Source of the DNA: Cyanobium sp. CZS48M
Lineage (GTDB): Bacteria > Cyanobacteriota > Cyanobacteriia > PCC-6307 > Cyanobiaceae
Length of the DNA: 36,078 nucleotides
Assembly: GCA_030373145.1 (NCBI GenBank)
Contig: JAUCZK010000025.1
Location: 1-36,078, forward strand
Direction: 5' to 3'
The notes below the pieces were generated by a model that saw only the letters and a program-made list of their open reading frames with translations, had not been told where the DNA came from and did not search any database. Positions within the stretch are counted from its first letter, which is position 1, and each line of letters begins with the position of its first letter. Both the position numbers and the translations under genes were made by a program. This document shows, in pieces, positions 22,807 to 29,982 of this stretch.

Positions 22807-23154
22807 ATGGCCGCGCCCGCCGTCGGGTCCCTGCCGAGCCCACAGCTCCTCGATGAACTCAGCGCCTTCTTCCGTCTCCTGAGCGAGCCGGCCCGCCTGC
22901 AATTGCTCTGTCAGCTCAAGCACGGCGGTGCCATGGATGTGGCCTCCCTGATCGAAGCCACGGGCTTCAGCCAGTCCCACATCAGTCGCCAGCTCGGCCA
23001 GCTGCAGCGGGCGGGTCTGGTGAGCTGTGAGCGGGAGGGGACGCGGCTGATCTACGCCGTGGCCGATCCCCTGGTGGATGACCTCTGCAACCTGGTGCAG
23101 CGGCGCCTCAAACAACGGTTGGAGCAGCAACTCAGCCAACTGCAGGCGGTGTGA
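22807..23154 (+). CDS. ArsR-family regulator, probable persulfide sensor
   Basis: A 115-residue winged-helix repressor. Residues 14-36 (LLDELSAFFRLLSEPARLQLLCQL) and the recognition region VASLIEATGFSQSHISRQLGQLQRAGLVSCEREGTRLIYAV are typical ArsR. It has C35 in helix 2, C74 in the wing and C94 in the C-terminal helix. BigR/SqrR persulfide sensors use one Cys in helix 2 and one in the last helix, and C35 and C94 are candidates, though the spacing is not identical. The ATG at 22807 fits the family. It is divergent from persulfide dioxygenase and convergent, with directly adjoining stops, with sqr. Confidence 0.88.
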   Translation: MAAPAVGSLPSPQLLDELSAFFRLLSEPARLQLLCQLKHGGAMDVASLIEATGFSQSHISRQLGQLQRAGLVSCEREGTRLIYAVADPLVDDLCNLVQRRLKQRLEQQLSQLQAV

Positions 23155-24450
23155 TCACGGCTGCTTGAACGCCAGCCCCAGCGCGCGCACCAGCGGCGCG
23201 AACGGCTTGATGAAGCGGCTTTCATGCAGCCTGCCCTTCAGCACCCGGTGCCAGTAGACCCAGGGGAACACCCGTGTTTCCACCAGAAACATGCTCCAGC
23301 GCTCCTTGGTGGGATCCACCAGGAAGGAGCTGACCGGCTGAAGGTTGTAGTCGAACTCCGCCATCACCACGCTGTGGAAGCTGGTGATCAGTGGACAGGC
23401 GGTGTAGCCGTCGTAGTGGGACAGCAGCGGTTGTCCATCCAACTTCGCCAGCAGGTTGGCCACCAGCACCGGCGCCTGGCCACGGATCGCGGCCAGGCTT
23501 TTGGAGGTGGGCAGAGAACTCACATCCCCGAGGGCGAACACATCGGCGAAACGCTTGTGCTGGCAGGTGAGCTTGTTCACCTCCACCCAGCCGCCCTGAC
23601 CCTCAATCGCCAGGGGGCTGCGGGCCACCACGTCCGGCGCCGCCATCGGTGGCACCACATGCAGGAGGTCGAAGGGAATCTCCTCAAGGGAGGGTTCACG
23701 GCCTTCCGCCCTGACCTCAAACACCGCCACCTGCTCCTCGGGGCGCACCTCGATCAGGTTGTGGAGCAGCCGAGTTTCGATGCCCCGGCGCGCCGCGACG
23801 CGCTCGACCGTGGCGTTGTAGGCCTTGACCGGATACAACTGCGTGAGGGCCGTGCAGAAGATCACCCGGGTGTTCACGCCCACGCCGCTGGTGGCCTGGA
23901 AGATGTCGTCGGCCAGGTACATCACCTTCTGGGGCGCGCCGCCGCATTTGATCGGGGTGGCGGGGTGGGTGAACAGGGCGGTTCCCCCCTGAAAGCCGCG
24001 GATCGCGCTCCAGGTGGCGGCGATGTGGGCGCGGGAATAGTTGCTGACGATGCCGTGGCTGCCGAGCGCCTCCGGCAGGCCCTTGATCTGGCTCCAGTTG
24101 AGCTGGAGCCCCATGGCCACCACCAGCACGTCGTAGCTGAGGATGTCCCCGCTGGCGGTGATCACCCGTTGGGCCTCCGGCTCGAAGCTGGCGGCGCTGT
24201 CCTGGATCCAGACGGCGCCCGCGGGGATCACGGCGGCCTCCATTTGGTGGGTCTGCTCGTAGGGGAGCAGACCGGCGCCGGCCAGGATCCAGCCGGACTG
24301 GTACTCGTGAACGCCGGAGGGCTCCAGGATCGCCACATCGAGGCCTGGGCGTGCCCGCAGGAGCTGACTAGCCACAATGATGCCGCCAGTACCACCACCG
24401 ACGATCAGGACATGATGGTGGCGGTGGCCCACGGAGCCGTATTCGGCCAT
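23155..24450 (-). CDS. sqr: Sulfide:quinone oxidoreductase (type II-like)
   Basis: A 431-residue FAD flavoprotein that oxidises sulfide to persulfide/polysulfide and passes electrons to quinone in the membrane. The FAD site VLIVGGGTGGIIVAS is at 14-28. The catalytic cysteines correspond to C169 (TPIKCGGAPQK) and C352 (GYTACPLITSFHS), and the second FAD motif is FADVFALGDVSSLPTSKSLAA (301-321). Two catalytic cysteines and the C-terminal membrane-binding region (FPWVYWHRVLKGRL) fit the type II, SQOR-like group. AGAGGTGA precedes the ATG. Its persulfide product would be the substrate of the dioxygenase-rhodanese operon nearby. Confidence 0.93.
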   Translation of the reverse strand: MAEYGSVGHRHHHVLIVGGGTGGIIVASQLLRARPGLDVAILEPSGVHEYQSGWILAGAGLLPYEQTHQMEAAVIPAGAVWIQDSAASFEPEAQRVITASGDILSYDVLVVAMGLQLNWSQIKGLPEALGSHGIVSNYSRAHIAATWSAIRGFQGGTALFTHPATPIKCGGAPQKVMYLADDIFQATSGVGVNTRVIFCTALTQLYPVKAYNATVERVAARRGIETRLLHNLIEVRPEEQVAVFEVRAEGREPSLEEIPFDLLHVVPPMAAPDVVARSPLAIEGQGGWVEVNKLTCQHKRFADVFALGDVSSLPTSKSLAAIRGQAPVLVANLLAKLDGQPLLSHYDGYTACPLITSFHSVVMAEFDYNLQPVSSFLVDPTKERWSMFLVETRVFPWVYWHRVLKGRLHESRFIKPFAPLVRALGLAFKQP

Positions 24451-24574
24451 CGATCACCTCTGAGCCTCCCTCTGTCTAGCCAGGCCCTGGTGAAACGGTG
24501 ACAGCCCATACATAAATACATGCTTGCAGACGCATAGGAGGATAGAATCTGCTGGTGTGATCAAGGTGCGGCCG

Positions 24575-25501
24575 ATGGCGCCATGGCAACAGCCTTCAGC
24601 CCAGGGCGACCCAGCGCCTCCAGTACGGCTCCAGAAGCATGGCGGCATCTTCTCGTCGGTGAATCCAGCCGACTGGATGAGACATTGGCGCTATCCCAAT
24701 CACCTGATGCTGGCCGTGCCATGGCCGGTCTTCTTTGCGTTGATCGCAGTGGGATACCTGCTTCTCCACCTGGTGTTCACCGGCCTTTACTGGCTGGATC
24801 CCCATGGGATCTCGGGCGTGGCAGGCCCTGCAACCAGTTTCATGGAAGCGTTCTTCTTCAGTGTGCATACCTTGGGGTCGATCGGCTATGGAGCGCTCTA
24901 TCCCAGCAGTCTCTTGACGAATCTGATTGTCACCCTCGAATCATTGTTGGGGTTGATTTTAATTGCCCTGATCACAGGATCAACCTTCAGCCGCTTCTCC
25001 AGGTCCACAGCTCGGATCCTGTTCTCTGATATGGCCACGGTACAATCCTACAACGGACTGCCCACCTTGATGTTTCGCGTGGCCAATGAACGGCGAAAGA
25101 CCATTCTCGATGCCAGGATTCGGGCCTATCTCGCCATCGATGAGCGCACTTCGGAAGGTCACCGGATGCGACGTCTGCACCCGATGTCGTTGAACCGCGA
25201 CTGCTCGCCCCTGTTTCTGCTCACCTGGACAGTGATGCATTCGATCGATCAGCACAGCCCCTTGCATGGACGTACCCCCCAGGAGCTGAACGCAAGCCAA
25301 GCCGACATCGTGGTTTCGTTCAGTGGCATTGACGAAACCCTGGATCGGCCGATCCATGCCCATCACAACTACCCGGTTTCCCAGGTGTTGTTCGATCAGC
25401 GCTTCGTGGACATGATGCAGGAGGAGGATGGCGAGGACCAAAGCTTTGACTTCGCCAATTTCAACCGTACTCAGCGCTGCATCCCTTCCAAACTGGCGTG
25501 A
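24575..25501 (+). CDS. Inward-rectifier-type potassium channel (KirBac-like)
   Basis: A 308-residue channel protein with two transmembrane helices (about 49-72 and 114-136), a pore helix and the selectivity filter TLGSIGYG at 99-106, followed by a cytosolic beta-rich IRK domain (MATVQSYNGLPTLMFRVANE onward) and an acidic tail. This is the KirBac layout at normal length. Frames begin as far upstream as TTG 24524. AGGAGG at 24536-24541 is 15 nt from GTG 24557, while AAGGTG stands 6 nt before ATG 24575, which I prefer. It is divergent from sqr. A link to sulfide physiology is not evident beyond position. Confidence 0.88.
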   Translation: MAPWQQPSAQGDPAPPVRLQKHGGIFSSVNPADWMRHWRYPNHLMLAVPWPVFFALIAVGYLLLHLVFTGLYWLDPHGISGVAGPATSFMEAFFFSVHTLGSIGYGALYPSSLLTNLIVTLESLLGLILIALITGSTFSRFSRSTARILFSDMATVQSYNGLPTLMFRVANERRKTILDARIRAYLAIDERTSEGHRMRRLHPMSLNRDCSPLFLLTWTVMHSIDQHSPLHGRTPQELNASQADIVVSFSGIDETLDRPIHAHHNYPVSQVLFDQRFVDMMQEEDGEDQSFDFANFNRTQRCIPSKLA

Positions 25502-25619
25502 TCTCAATGCAATAAATAGCTCTTGCCCTGTCGACGTGGCTGGGCTTCGTTTTGCAAAGAAAGACTGCCATGATTTGTTCATGGTCCTAGCCTTGTAAAG
25601 TCAGCAGCTGCAGTCAATC

Positions 25620-26126
25620 ATGAGGCTCCCCTTCCGCATCTCTGCTTTTTTGCGGAGATCACTATTTCTGGTCCTGCCATCGCTGTTGGTCCTTCTGCTG
25701 GGAGCCTTTCCAGTCCAGGCGGCGGACAGTTGGTCGCTCAAGGATGGTGCGGGCCATCGACTCAATGCAATGGTCTTCGAGCAACCATTTCCGGAGTATC
25801 CCTCAGGCTTGCGAATCCGCCTGAATGCTCTTGATGCAAAGACAAAACTTGATCACCACCAGCAACTCTTATTGAGCGACTCGATGGGCCAGGAATGGAG
25901 CTTGCCCAATCTCAGCGAGGAAATTGTCAAGAAGGGCGGCACTCCCATCCCGCCTCGATCGGCCCAGTTCGATCTCGATGCCTTGATGCCACGACCCAGT
26001 GAAGCGCTTCCACTCCACTTCACAGTGGCATCAACCGAGGGTGCGCTGGACTTTGATCTGACCCCTGAGCAGACAATGGAGCTCCACGCCATGGGATCGG
26101 TGCAACAGCGCAGCGATCAGGCCTGA
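25620..26126 (+). CDS. Secreted DUF3122-like protein, paralogue 1
   Basis: A 168-residue protein with a signal peptide (basic start, LVLPSLLVLLLGAFPVQAA) and one domain that matches the paralogue at 29262: WSLKDGAGH, MVFEQPFPEYPSG, RIRLNALD, DHHQQLLLSDSMGQEWSLPN then SEEIV, SAQFDLDALMPRPSEALPLH. The pattern SLxDxxGHxW...LxLFxQ...LPNxSEE fits the cyanobacterial DUF3122 family, whose function is unknown. It presumably acts in the lumen or periplasm. Its stop overlaps the end of the exported rhodanese by 10 nt in convergent orientation. Confidence 0.72.
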   Translation: MRLPFRISAFLRRSLFLVLPSLLVLLLGAFPVQAADSWSLKDGAGHRLNAMVFEQPFPEYPSGLRIRLNALDAKTKLDHHQQLLLSDSMGQEWSLPNLSEEIVKKGGTPIPPRSAQFDLDALMPRPSEALPLHFTVASTEGALDFDLTPEQTMELHAMGSVQQRSDQA

Positions 26127-26752
26127 GCCCTGACAGAGGGCGCTGATCGGGACACGGGCTCACCGGCTGCTACCCAGCCGGCAAAGCTCGGAGGAAAGCC
26201 CCTGACGTGATCAAATCCCTGCAAATGGAGTGCCATCACCCCCATCGCTGATCGGTAGCCCGTCGAGCAGTACAACACCACGTCCTGACCGGATGGAATA
26301 ACGTCCAGACGCAGCTCGAGATCTTTGAGAGGAATGTTGATGGCCCCAGGAATATGCCATTCCTGATATTCAGTTGGATTACGGACATCGATCAGCAAGG
26401 GCTGTTGACTTGCGATCAGGCGTTTCAATGCTGAAACAGTGCCAACGGTGTAATAGTCTCCCGGCATCGAAACAAAGTACTCATCAACGGCTGTCTCCAC
26501 CGTGGACGCGGGCCCCGTGGAAGCAGGCACTGTGGAAGCAGCCACTGCGATTGGTTGAGCCCCCACGCCAAGCAGGACGCAGGCCATGAGGGTGAGGGCA
26601 AGAAGCGCCGATGCACTCGTAGCCCAGAGCTCCTTCAGGCAGAAATGATGCTCGTGAAGCCGTTCCACGGTTCCTATTTCTCGTCTGCTTCTTTGTCCCT
26701 GAAGGGTTTCAGTACGCCAGTAGGGGCTCTTTTGCTGGTGTGACCCTGTCAT
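26117..26752 (-). CDS. Exported/membrane-anchored rhodanese
   Basis: A 211-residue protein with a hydrophobic segment at about 44-70 (SALLALTLMACVLLGVG) and an extracytoplasmic rhodanese domain at about 98-200. The active loop is CSTGYRSAM with C162, and LLIDVRNPTEYQEWHIPGAINIPL is typical. The ATG overlaps the TGA of the heme protein gene as ATGA, showing translational coupling. The 40 residues before the membrane segment are unusual, and a later start (for example near residue 29) is possible. In the lumen or periplasm it could transfer or trap sulfane sulfur near photosystem II. Confidence 0.87.
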   Translation of the reverse strand: MTGSHQQKSPYWRTETLQGQRSRREIGTVERLHEHHFCLKELWATSASALLALTLMACVLLGVGAQPIAVAASTVPASTGPASTVETAVDEYFVSMPGDYYTVGTVSALKRLIASQQPLLIDVRNPTEYQEWHIPGAINIPLKDLELRLDVIPSGQDVVLYCSTGYRSAMGVMALHLQGFDHVRGFPPSFAGWVAAGEPVSRSAPSVRAQA

Positions 26753-27393
26753 TCCATGGCCTGGCTGATGGCTGCTTTCACTTCCGGCAGCATCACCGCA
26801 TACATGCCCCGCAGGTCACCGACCTTGAAGTCGAAGGCCTTGTCGTTGGGGTAGTTCTCCTTCACAAAGGCCGGTCGGCTGGCCCTGGTGCCGTGGCAAG
26901 CCAGGCAGCTGGGCTCCACGTTGATGCGCCGGTAGTAGTGGAGGCCGGCGCCCTGCTCAGCCGTGGCAGGTTCCCAGAGCCCATTGATCTCAGGGTGTCT
27001 GTTGAACAGATCGATCACCTGACTCTCCTGAGCGTTGGCGGGGGCATGGTCGGGGTTGCGGTACTTGCTGGCCACCTGGCGCACCTGCCAGCCGTTTTCC
27101 TTGCCGATGGCGATGGCCCGCATGCCTACGGGCTTGCACACCTCCTTCATCGTTTCGATGGTGGGCTCTTCGGTGCGGCCCTCGAGGGTGGAGGCCAGGG
27201 AGATGCGCATCTGATCGAGCTGCTCCATCGCCACCACGGCCTTGGCGAGGGCCGCTGAATCGACCGGTGGCGAGGCCTCTGCCGCCAGGGCGGTACCCGG
27301 CCGGGCCGACAACAGCCCAACGCCTACCAGCATCAGCAGCAGGGTGGAGCAGGCCAGCCGTGCCAGCCGCTGGAGAGGAATGGTGAACGTCAT
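26749..27393 (-). CDS. DUF3365 (Tll0287-like) c-type heme protein
   Basis: A 214-residue exported protein. The N-terminal helix (LACSTLLLMLVGVGLLSA) is a signal peptide or anchor. The PAS-like DUF3365 domain follows, with NGWQVRQVASKYRNPDHAPA, a YYRRINVEPS strand and the c-heme attachment motif CLACH at 163-167, then AFDFKVGDLRGMYAVMLP. Tll0287 is a structurally known cyanobacterial member with unusual heme ligation and a proposed redox-sensing role. The ATG at 27393 is chosen over TTG 27408 because the latter overlaps the previous gene. It sits 4 nt after DUF4079 and overlaps the rhodanese gene. Confidence 0.88.
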   Translation of the reverse strand: MTFTIPLQRLARLACSTLLLMLVGVGLLSARPGTALAAEASPPVDSAALAKAVVAMEQLDQMRISLASTLEGRTEEPTIETMKEVCKPVGMRAIAIGKENGWQVRQVASKYRNPDHAPANAQESQVIDLFNRHPEINGLWEPATAEQGAGLHYYRRINVEPSCLACHGTRASRPAFVKENYPNDKAFDFKVGDLRGMYAVMLPEVKAAISQAME

Positions 27394-27397
27394 CGGA

Positions 27398-27868
27398 TCA
27401 GGTGCCAAGGGACGTTGGTGATGCCGCTGAACTCAGCAGCTTCTGGACGATGGCGATGCCGCTGATGGCCTGCCAGCCGAACAGCAGCAGCACCCCCCCA
27501 TTGATGGCCACGTGCAGGCCCCGGGCCCAGTCCTTGCCCTTCTGGAGGGAAGGGCCCAGGGAGGCCGTCGCGATCACGAGCACGGCAACGGCCAGACCAA
27601 CAAACAGATGCGGACCGAGGATCAGCTTGCCGTTCTTGAGGAAAGTGGCCGTAAACCCACCGACGGCGCCCAGCAGGGTGAGGCCCAGGATCACCGCACC
27701 GAGTTGGGCGTGCCGCTGGCCGTAGTGCAGGGGAACCATCGCCTTGCGTTCCTCAGCGCTCACCTTGCGGATCAAACTGGCCTTGTAGCCGAGGTAGCCC
27801 GAGTAGAGCATCAGGCCGAGCAGTACCCACATGAGCACCGGGTGGACGAAATTCAGGGCGAAGGGCAT
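27398..27868 (-). CDS. DUF4079 membrane protein, b561-like
   Basis: A 156-residue protein with four helices (FVHPVLMWVLLGLMLYSGYLG, GAVILGLTLLGAVGGF, HLFVGLAVAVLVIATAS, INGGVLLLFGWQAISG). Histidines H9, H53, H87 and H119 lie at helix ends in a cytochrome-b561-like arrangement, so it probably binds b-heme. It is known mainly in cyanobacteria and plastids as DUF4079. It is the first of three overlapping genes with the c-heme and rhodanese proteins and lies 179 nt downstream of psbA on the same strand, so a membrane redox chain from b-heme to c-heme is a plausible inference. Confidence 0.85.
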   Translation of the reverse strand: MPFALNFVHPVLMWVLLGLMLYSGYLGYKASLIRKVSAEERKAMVPLHYGQRHAQLGAVILGLTLLGAVGGFTATFLKNGKLILGPHLFVGLAVAVLVIATASLGPSLQKGKDWARGLHVAINGGVLLLFGWQAISGIAIVQKLLSSAASPTSLGT

Positions 27869-27965
27869 GGTGCCGGGGCAAGGGAAGAGGTCCGCGACGG
27901 CGGTATCAACTGAAGTCTGGACAGGAGGCCCACGGCTGATCCGCAGGGATCCTGGAGATCGACAA

Positions 27966-27987
27966 GGGCCTGGATCACTCCAGGCCC
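27966..27987 (-). terminator. Hairpin between psbA and DUF4079
   Basis: GGGCCTGGA and TCCAGGCCC are exact reverse complements around a 4-nt loop (9-bp stem), 60 nt after the psbA stop. On the minus strand TTGTC follows, a poor T-run, so it may only attenuate read-through into the DUF4079-heme-rhodanese genes. No separate promoter for DUF4079 is visible. Confidence 0.6.
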
Positions 27988-28047
27988 CGGTTCGATGTTC
28001 AGATCGTTGAGCGAAGAGGGATCGACTGGGCGGGGGTCAAAGTCCCG

Positions 28048-29127
28048 CTAACCGATCGACTGCGCGCTGAGCGCCACGGGGGTGCTGGCGGTAGTGGCCA
28101 GATCGAGGGGGAAGTTGTGCACGTTGCGCTCGTGCATCGCCTCGATGCCCAGACCACCGCGGTTGAGCACATCGGCCCAGGTGTTCACCACCCGGCCCTG
28201 GTGATCCACGATCGAGTGGTTGAAGTTGAGGCCGTTGAGGTTGAACGAGAAGCTGGCCACCGCCAGGGCCGCGAACCAGATGCCCACCACCGGCCAGGCG
28301 GCCAGGACAAAGTGCAGGCTGCGGCTGATGTTGAACGAGGCGCACTGGAAGATCAGACGGCCGAAGTAGCCGTGGGCGGCCACGATGTTGTAGGTCTCCT
28401 CTTCCTGGCCGAATTTGTAACCGCGGTTCTGGCTCTCGGTTTCGGTGGTCTCCCGCACCAGTGAACTGGTGACGAGCGACCCGTGCATGGCGGCGAACAG
28501 GGCACCACCGAAGACGCCGGCCACCCCGAGCATGTGAAAGGGGTGCATCAGCACGTTGTGCTCGGCCTGGAGCACCAGCATGAAGTTGAAGGTGCCGGAG
28601 ATGCCGAGCGGCATGCCGTCGGAGAAGGAGCCCTGGCCGATCGAATAGATCAGCAGAACGGCGGTGGCGGCGGCCACCGGCGCGGAGTAGGCGACGGCGA
28701 TCCAGGGGCGCATCCCCAGGCGGTAGCTGAGTTCCCACTCGCGGCCCATCCAGCAGAAGATCCCGATCAGGACGTGGAAAATGATCAGCTGGTAGGGGCC
28801 GCCGTTGTAGAGCCACTCATCGAGGCTGGAGGCGGCCCAGATCGGGTAGAAGTGCAGGCCGATGGCGTTGCTGGAGGGAACAACCGCGGCGGTGATGATG
28901 TTGTTGCCGTAGAGGAGACCACCGGAGACCGGCTCGCGGATGCCGTCGATGTCGACGGGGGGAGCGCCGATGAAGGCGATCAGGAAGCAGCAGGTGGCGG
29001 CGAGCAGGGTGGGGATCATCAGCACGCCGAACCAGCCCACGTAGAGGCGGTTCTCGGTGCTGGTGACCCAGTCCTTGAAGGACTCCCAGGGCTGGCCGCG
29101 CCTGCGGCTGAGGGAAGTTGTCGACAT
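28048..29127 (-). CDS. psbA: Photosystem II D1 protein, low-oxygen D1' form
   Basis: A 359-residue D1 in register with standard numbering. All Mn4CaO5 ligands are present: D170, E189, H332, E333, H337, D342, A344, as are TyrZ (Y161), H190, H198, H215, H272 and S264. It has A80, L158 and A286, the trio (G80A, F158L, T286A) known to define D1' forms induced under microaerobic conditions. It also has E130, and unusual changes at P162S, F186L, C144A, Y262C, N267I, E98A and Y235R. The C-terminal extension after A344 is intact for processing. The neighbours are heme proteins, rhodanese and sulfide genes, rather than photosystem genes. Confidence 0.97.
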   Translation of the reverse strand: MSTTSLSRRRGQPWESFKDWVTSTENRLYVGWFGVLMIPTLLAATCCFLIAFIGAPPVDIDGIREPVSGGLLYGNNIITAAVVPSSNAIGLHFYPIWAASSLDEWLYNGGPYQLIIFHVLIGIFCWMGREWELSYRLGMRPWIAVAYSAPVAAATAVLLIYSIGQGSFSDGMPLGISGTFNFMLVLQAEHNVLMHPFHMLGVAGVFGGALFAAMHGSLVTSSLVRETTETESQNRGYKFGQEEETYNIVAAHGYFGRLIFQCASFNISRSLHFVLAAWPVVGIWFAALAVASFSFNLNGLNFNHSIVDHQGRVVNTWADVLNRGGLGIEAMHERNVHNFPLDLATTASTPVALSAQSIG

Positions 29128-29243
29128 AGTGAGGAATGAGGACAGGATTTGGGAGAGCAGTGGGGCGCGCGGATGGGCCTGCCGCAGTGGATGGTCAACC
29201 GAGTACCGACCTTTCTCGATAACACACTAGCGTTGAAAGCCAC

Positions 29244-29264
29244 TATGCCGCGAGAGACGTTATG
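29244..29264. promoter_or_regulatory. Candidate ArsR operator, copy 2
   Basis: Read on the minus strand this begins CATAACGTCTCT and ends GCGGCATA, differing from copy 1 (22776-22796) at only three of 21 positions. It lies between psbA (minus, start 29127) and a DUF3122-like gene (plus). It overlaps the annotated ATG of the latter, which suggests that gene may actually start at GTG 29283. A regulator bound here could control both directions. Confidence 0.6.
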
Positions 29265-29801
29265 AGCATTCCTGCTCAAAGGGTGAGCTCGGGTTGCCGA
29301 GCCGGTGGGCGCCGGTTGTTTCGTCCCTTCTGGAGACCAGTGGTCGCGGCCGTTCTGCTTGCCCTGGCCCTGATGGTGCTGCCGCTCCAGGCACAGGCAG
29401 CAGCCGATCAGCAGCGATGGAGCCTCAACGATTCCTCGGGCCATCTCTGGGGCCTGACCCTGTTCGAGCAGCCCGATCCCGCCTACCCAGCCGGCTGGCG
29501 CCTGCGCCTGACCGCCCGCTCACCCGGGCAGACGGTGGATCACCAACGGCCGCTACTCCTGAGCGATGGCCTCGGCGGAGCCTGGCTGCTGCCGAACCGC
29601 AGTGAGGAACTTGTGCGTTTTGGAGTGGAGGAAATCCCCGGGGCCTCGGCCCAGTTCGACGCCGACGCCATGGAGCCAAGGCCCAGTGAGGTGCTTCCGT
29701 TGCAGCTGGAGGCGCCGACCGACATCCGGGAGGGCACCGCCTTGGTCATGCTGCAACCCGAAATAGTGCAGGCGCTCCATGAGCTGCCACCGAACCTGTG
29801 A
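29262..29801 (+). CDS. Secreted DUF3122-like protein, paralogue 2
   Basis: A 179-residue protein with a signal peptide (RRLFRPFWRPVVAAVLLALA ending QAQAAA) and a domain parallel to the 25620 gene: WSLNDSSGHLWGLTLFEQPD, RLRLTARSPG, DHQRPLLLSDGLGGAWLLPN then RSEELV, SAQFDADAMEPRPSEVLPLQ. It is divergent from psbA and shares the 21-bp element with it. The ATG at 29262 has no good ribosome binding site and overlaps the element; GTG 29283 is an in-frame alternative that keeps the signal peptide. A lumenal role connected with photosystem II under the same conditions is inferred. Confidence 0.72.
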   Translation: MSIPAQRVSSGCRAGGRRLFRPFWRPVVAAVLLALALMVLPLQAQAAADQQRWSLNDSSGHLWGLTLFEQPDPAYPAGWRLRLTARSPGQTVDHQRPLLLSDGLGGAWLLPNRSEELVRFGVEEIPGASAQFDADAMEPRPSEVLPLQLEAPTDIREGTALVMLQPEIVQALHELPPNL

Positions 29802-29982
29802 CATGACTGCGCGTAGGACTTTCGCTTCGTTGGTGGCCCTGCAGCCTGTGGTCCACGCGTCTCAACACTCCTTCGTTGTCAAACCATCAGATCAGGGAAC
29901 CCGGAATGGGAGCGGGACGAGGTGCGGCAATGCCTCCATGCCCCTGAACAAATGCTGTGATTGAGCGAGGCAAGCTGGAGCC

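Noticed and set aside
23224-24501. Plus-strand frame of 425 residues opposite sqr
   Set aside because: His/Gly/Gln-rich antisense of a clear SQR gene with no motif of its own.
25550-25619. Short palindrome CCATGA-TTTGT-TCATGG as an operator
   Set aside because: Only a 6-bp stem and not found at other promoters in the window.
28048-29127. Possibility that the divergent psbA is a rogue D1 or chlorophyll f synthase
   Set aside because: All Mn4CaO5 ligands and TyrZ are retained, whereas those forms lose them.
28483-29139. Plus-strand frame of 218 residues opposite psbA
   Set aside because: Antisense to conserved D1 codons, low-complexity Gly/Asp/Val composition.
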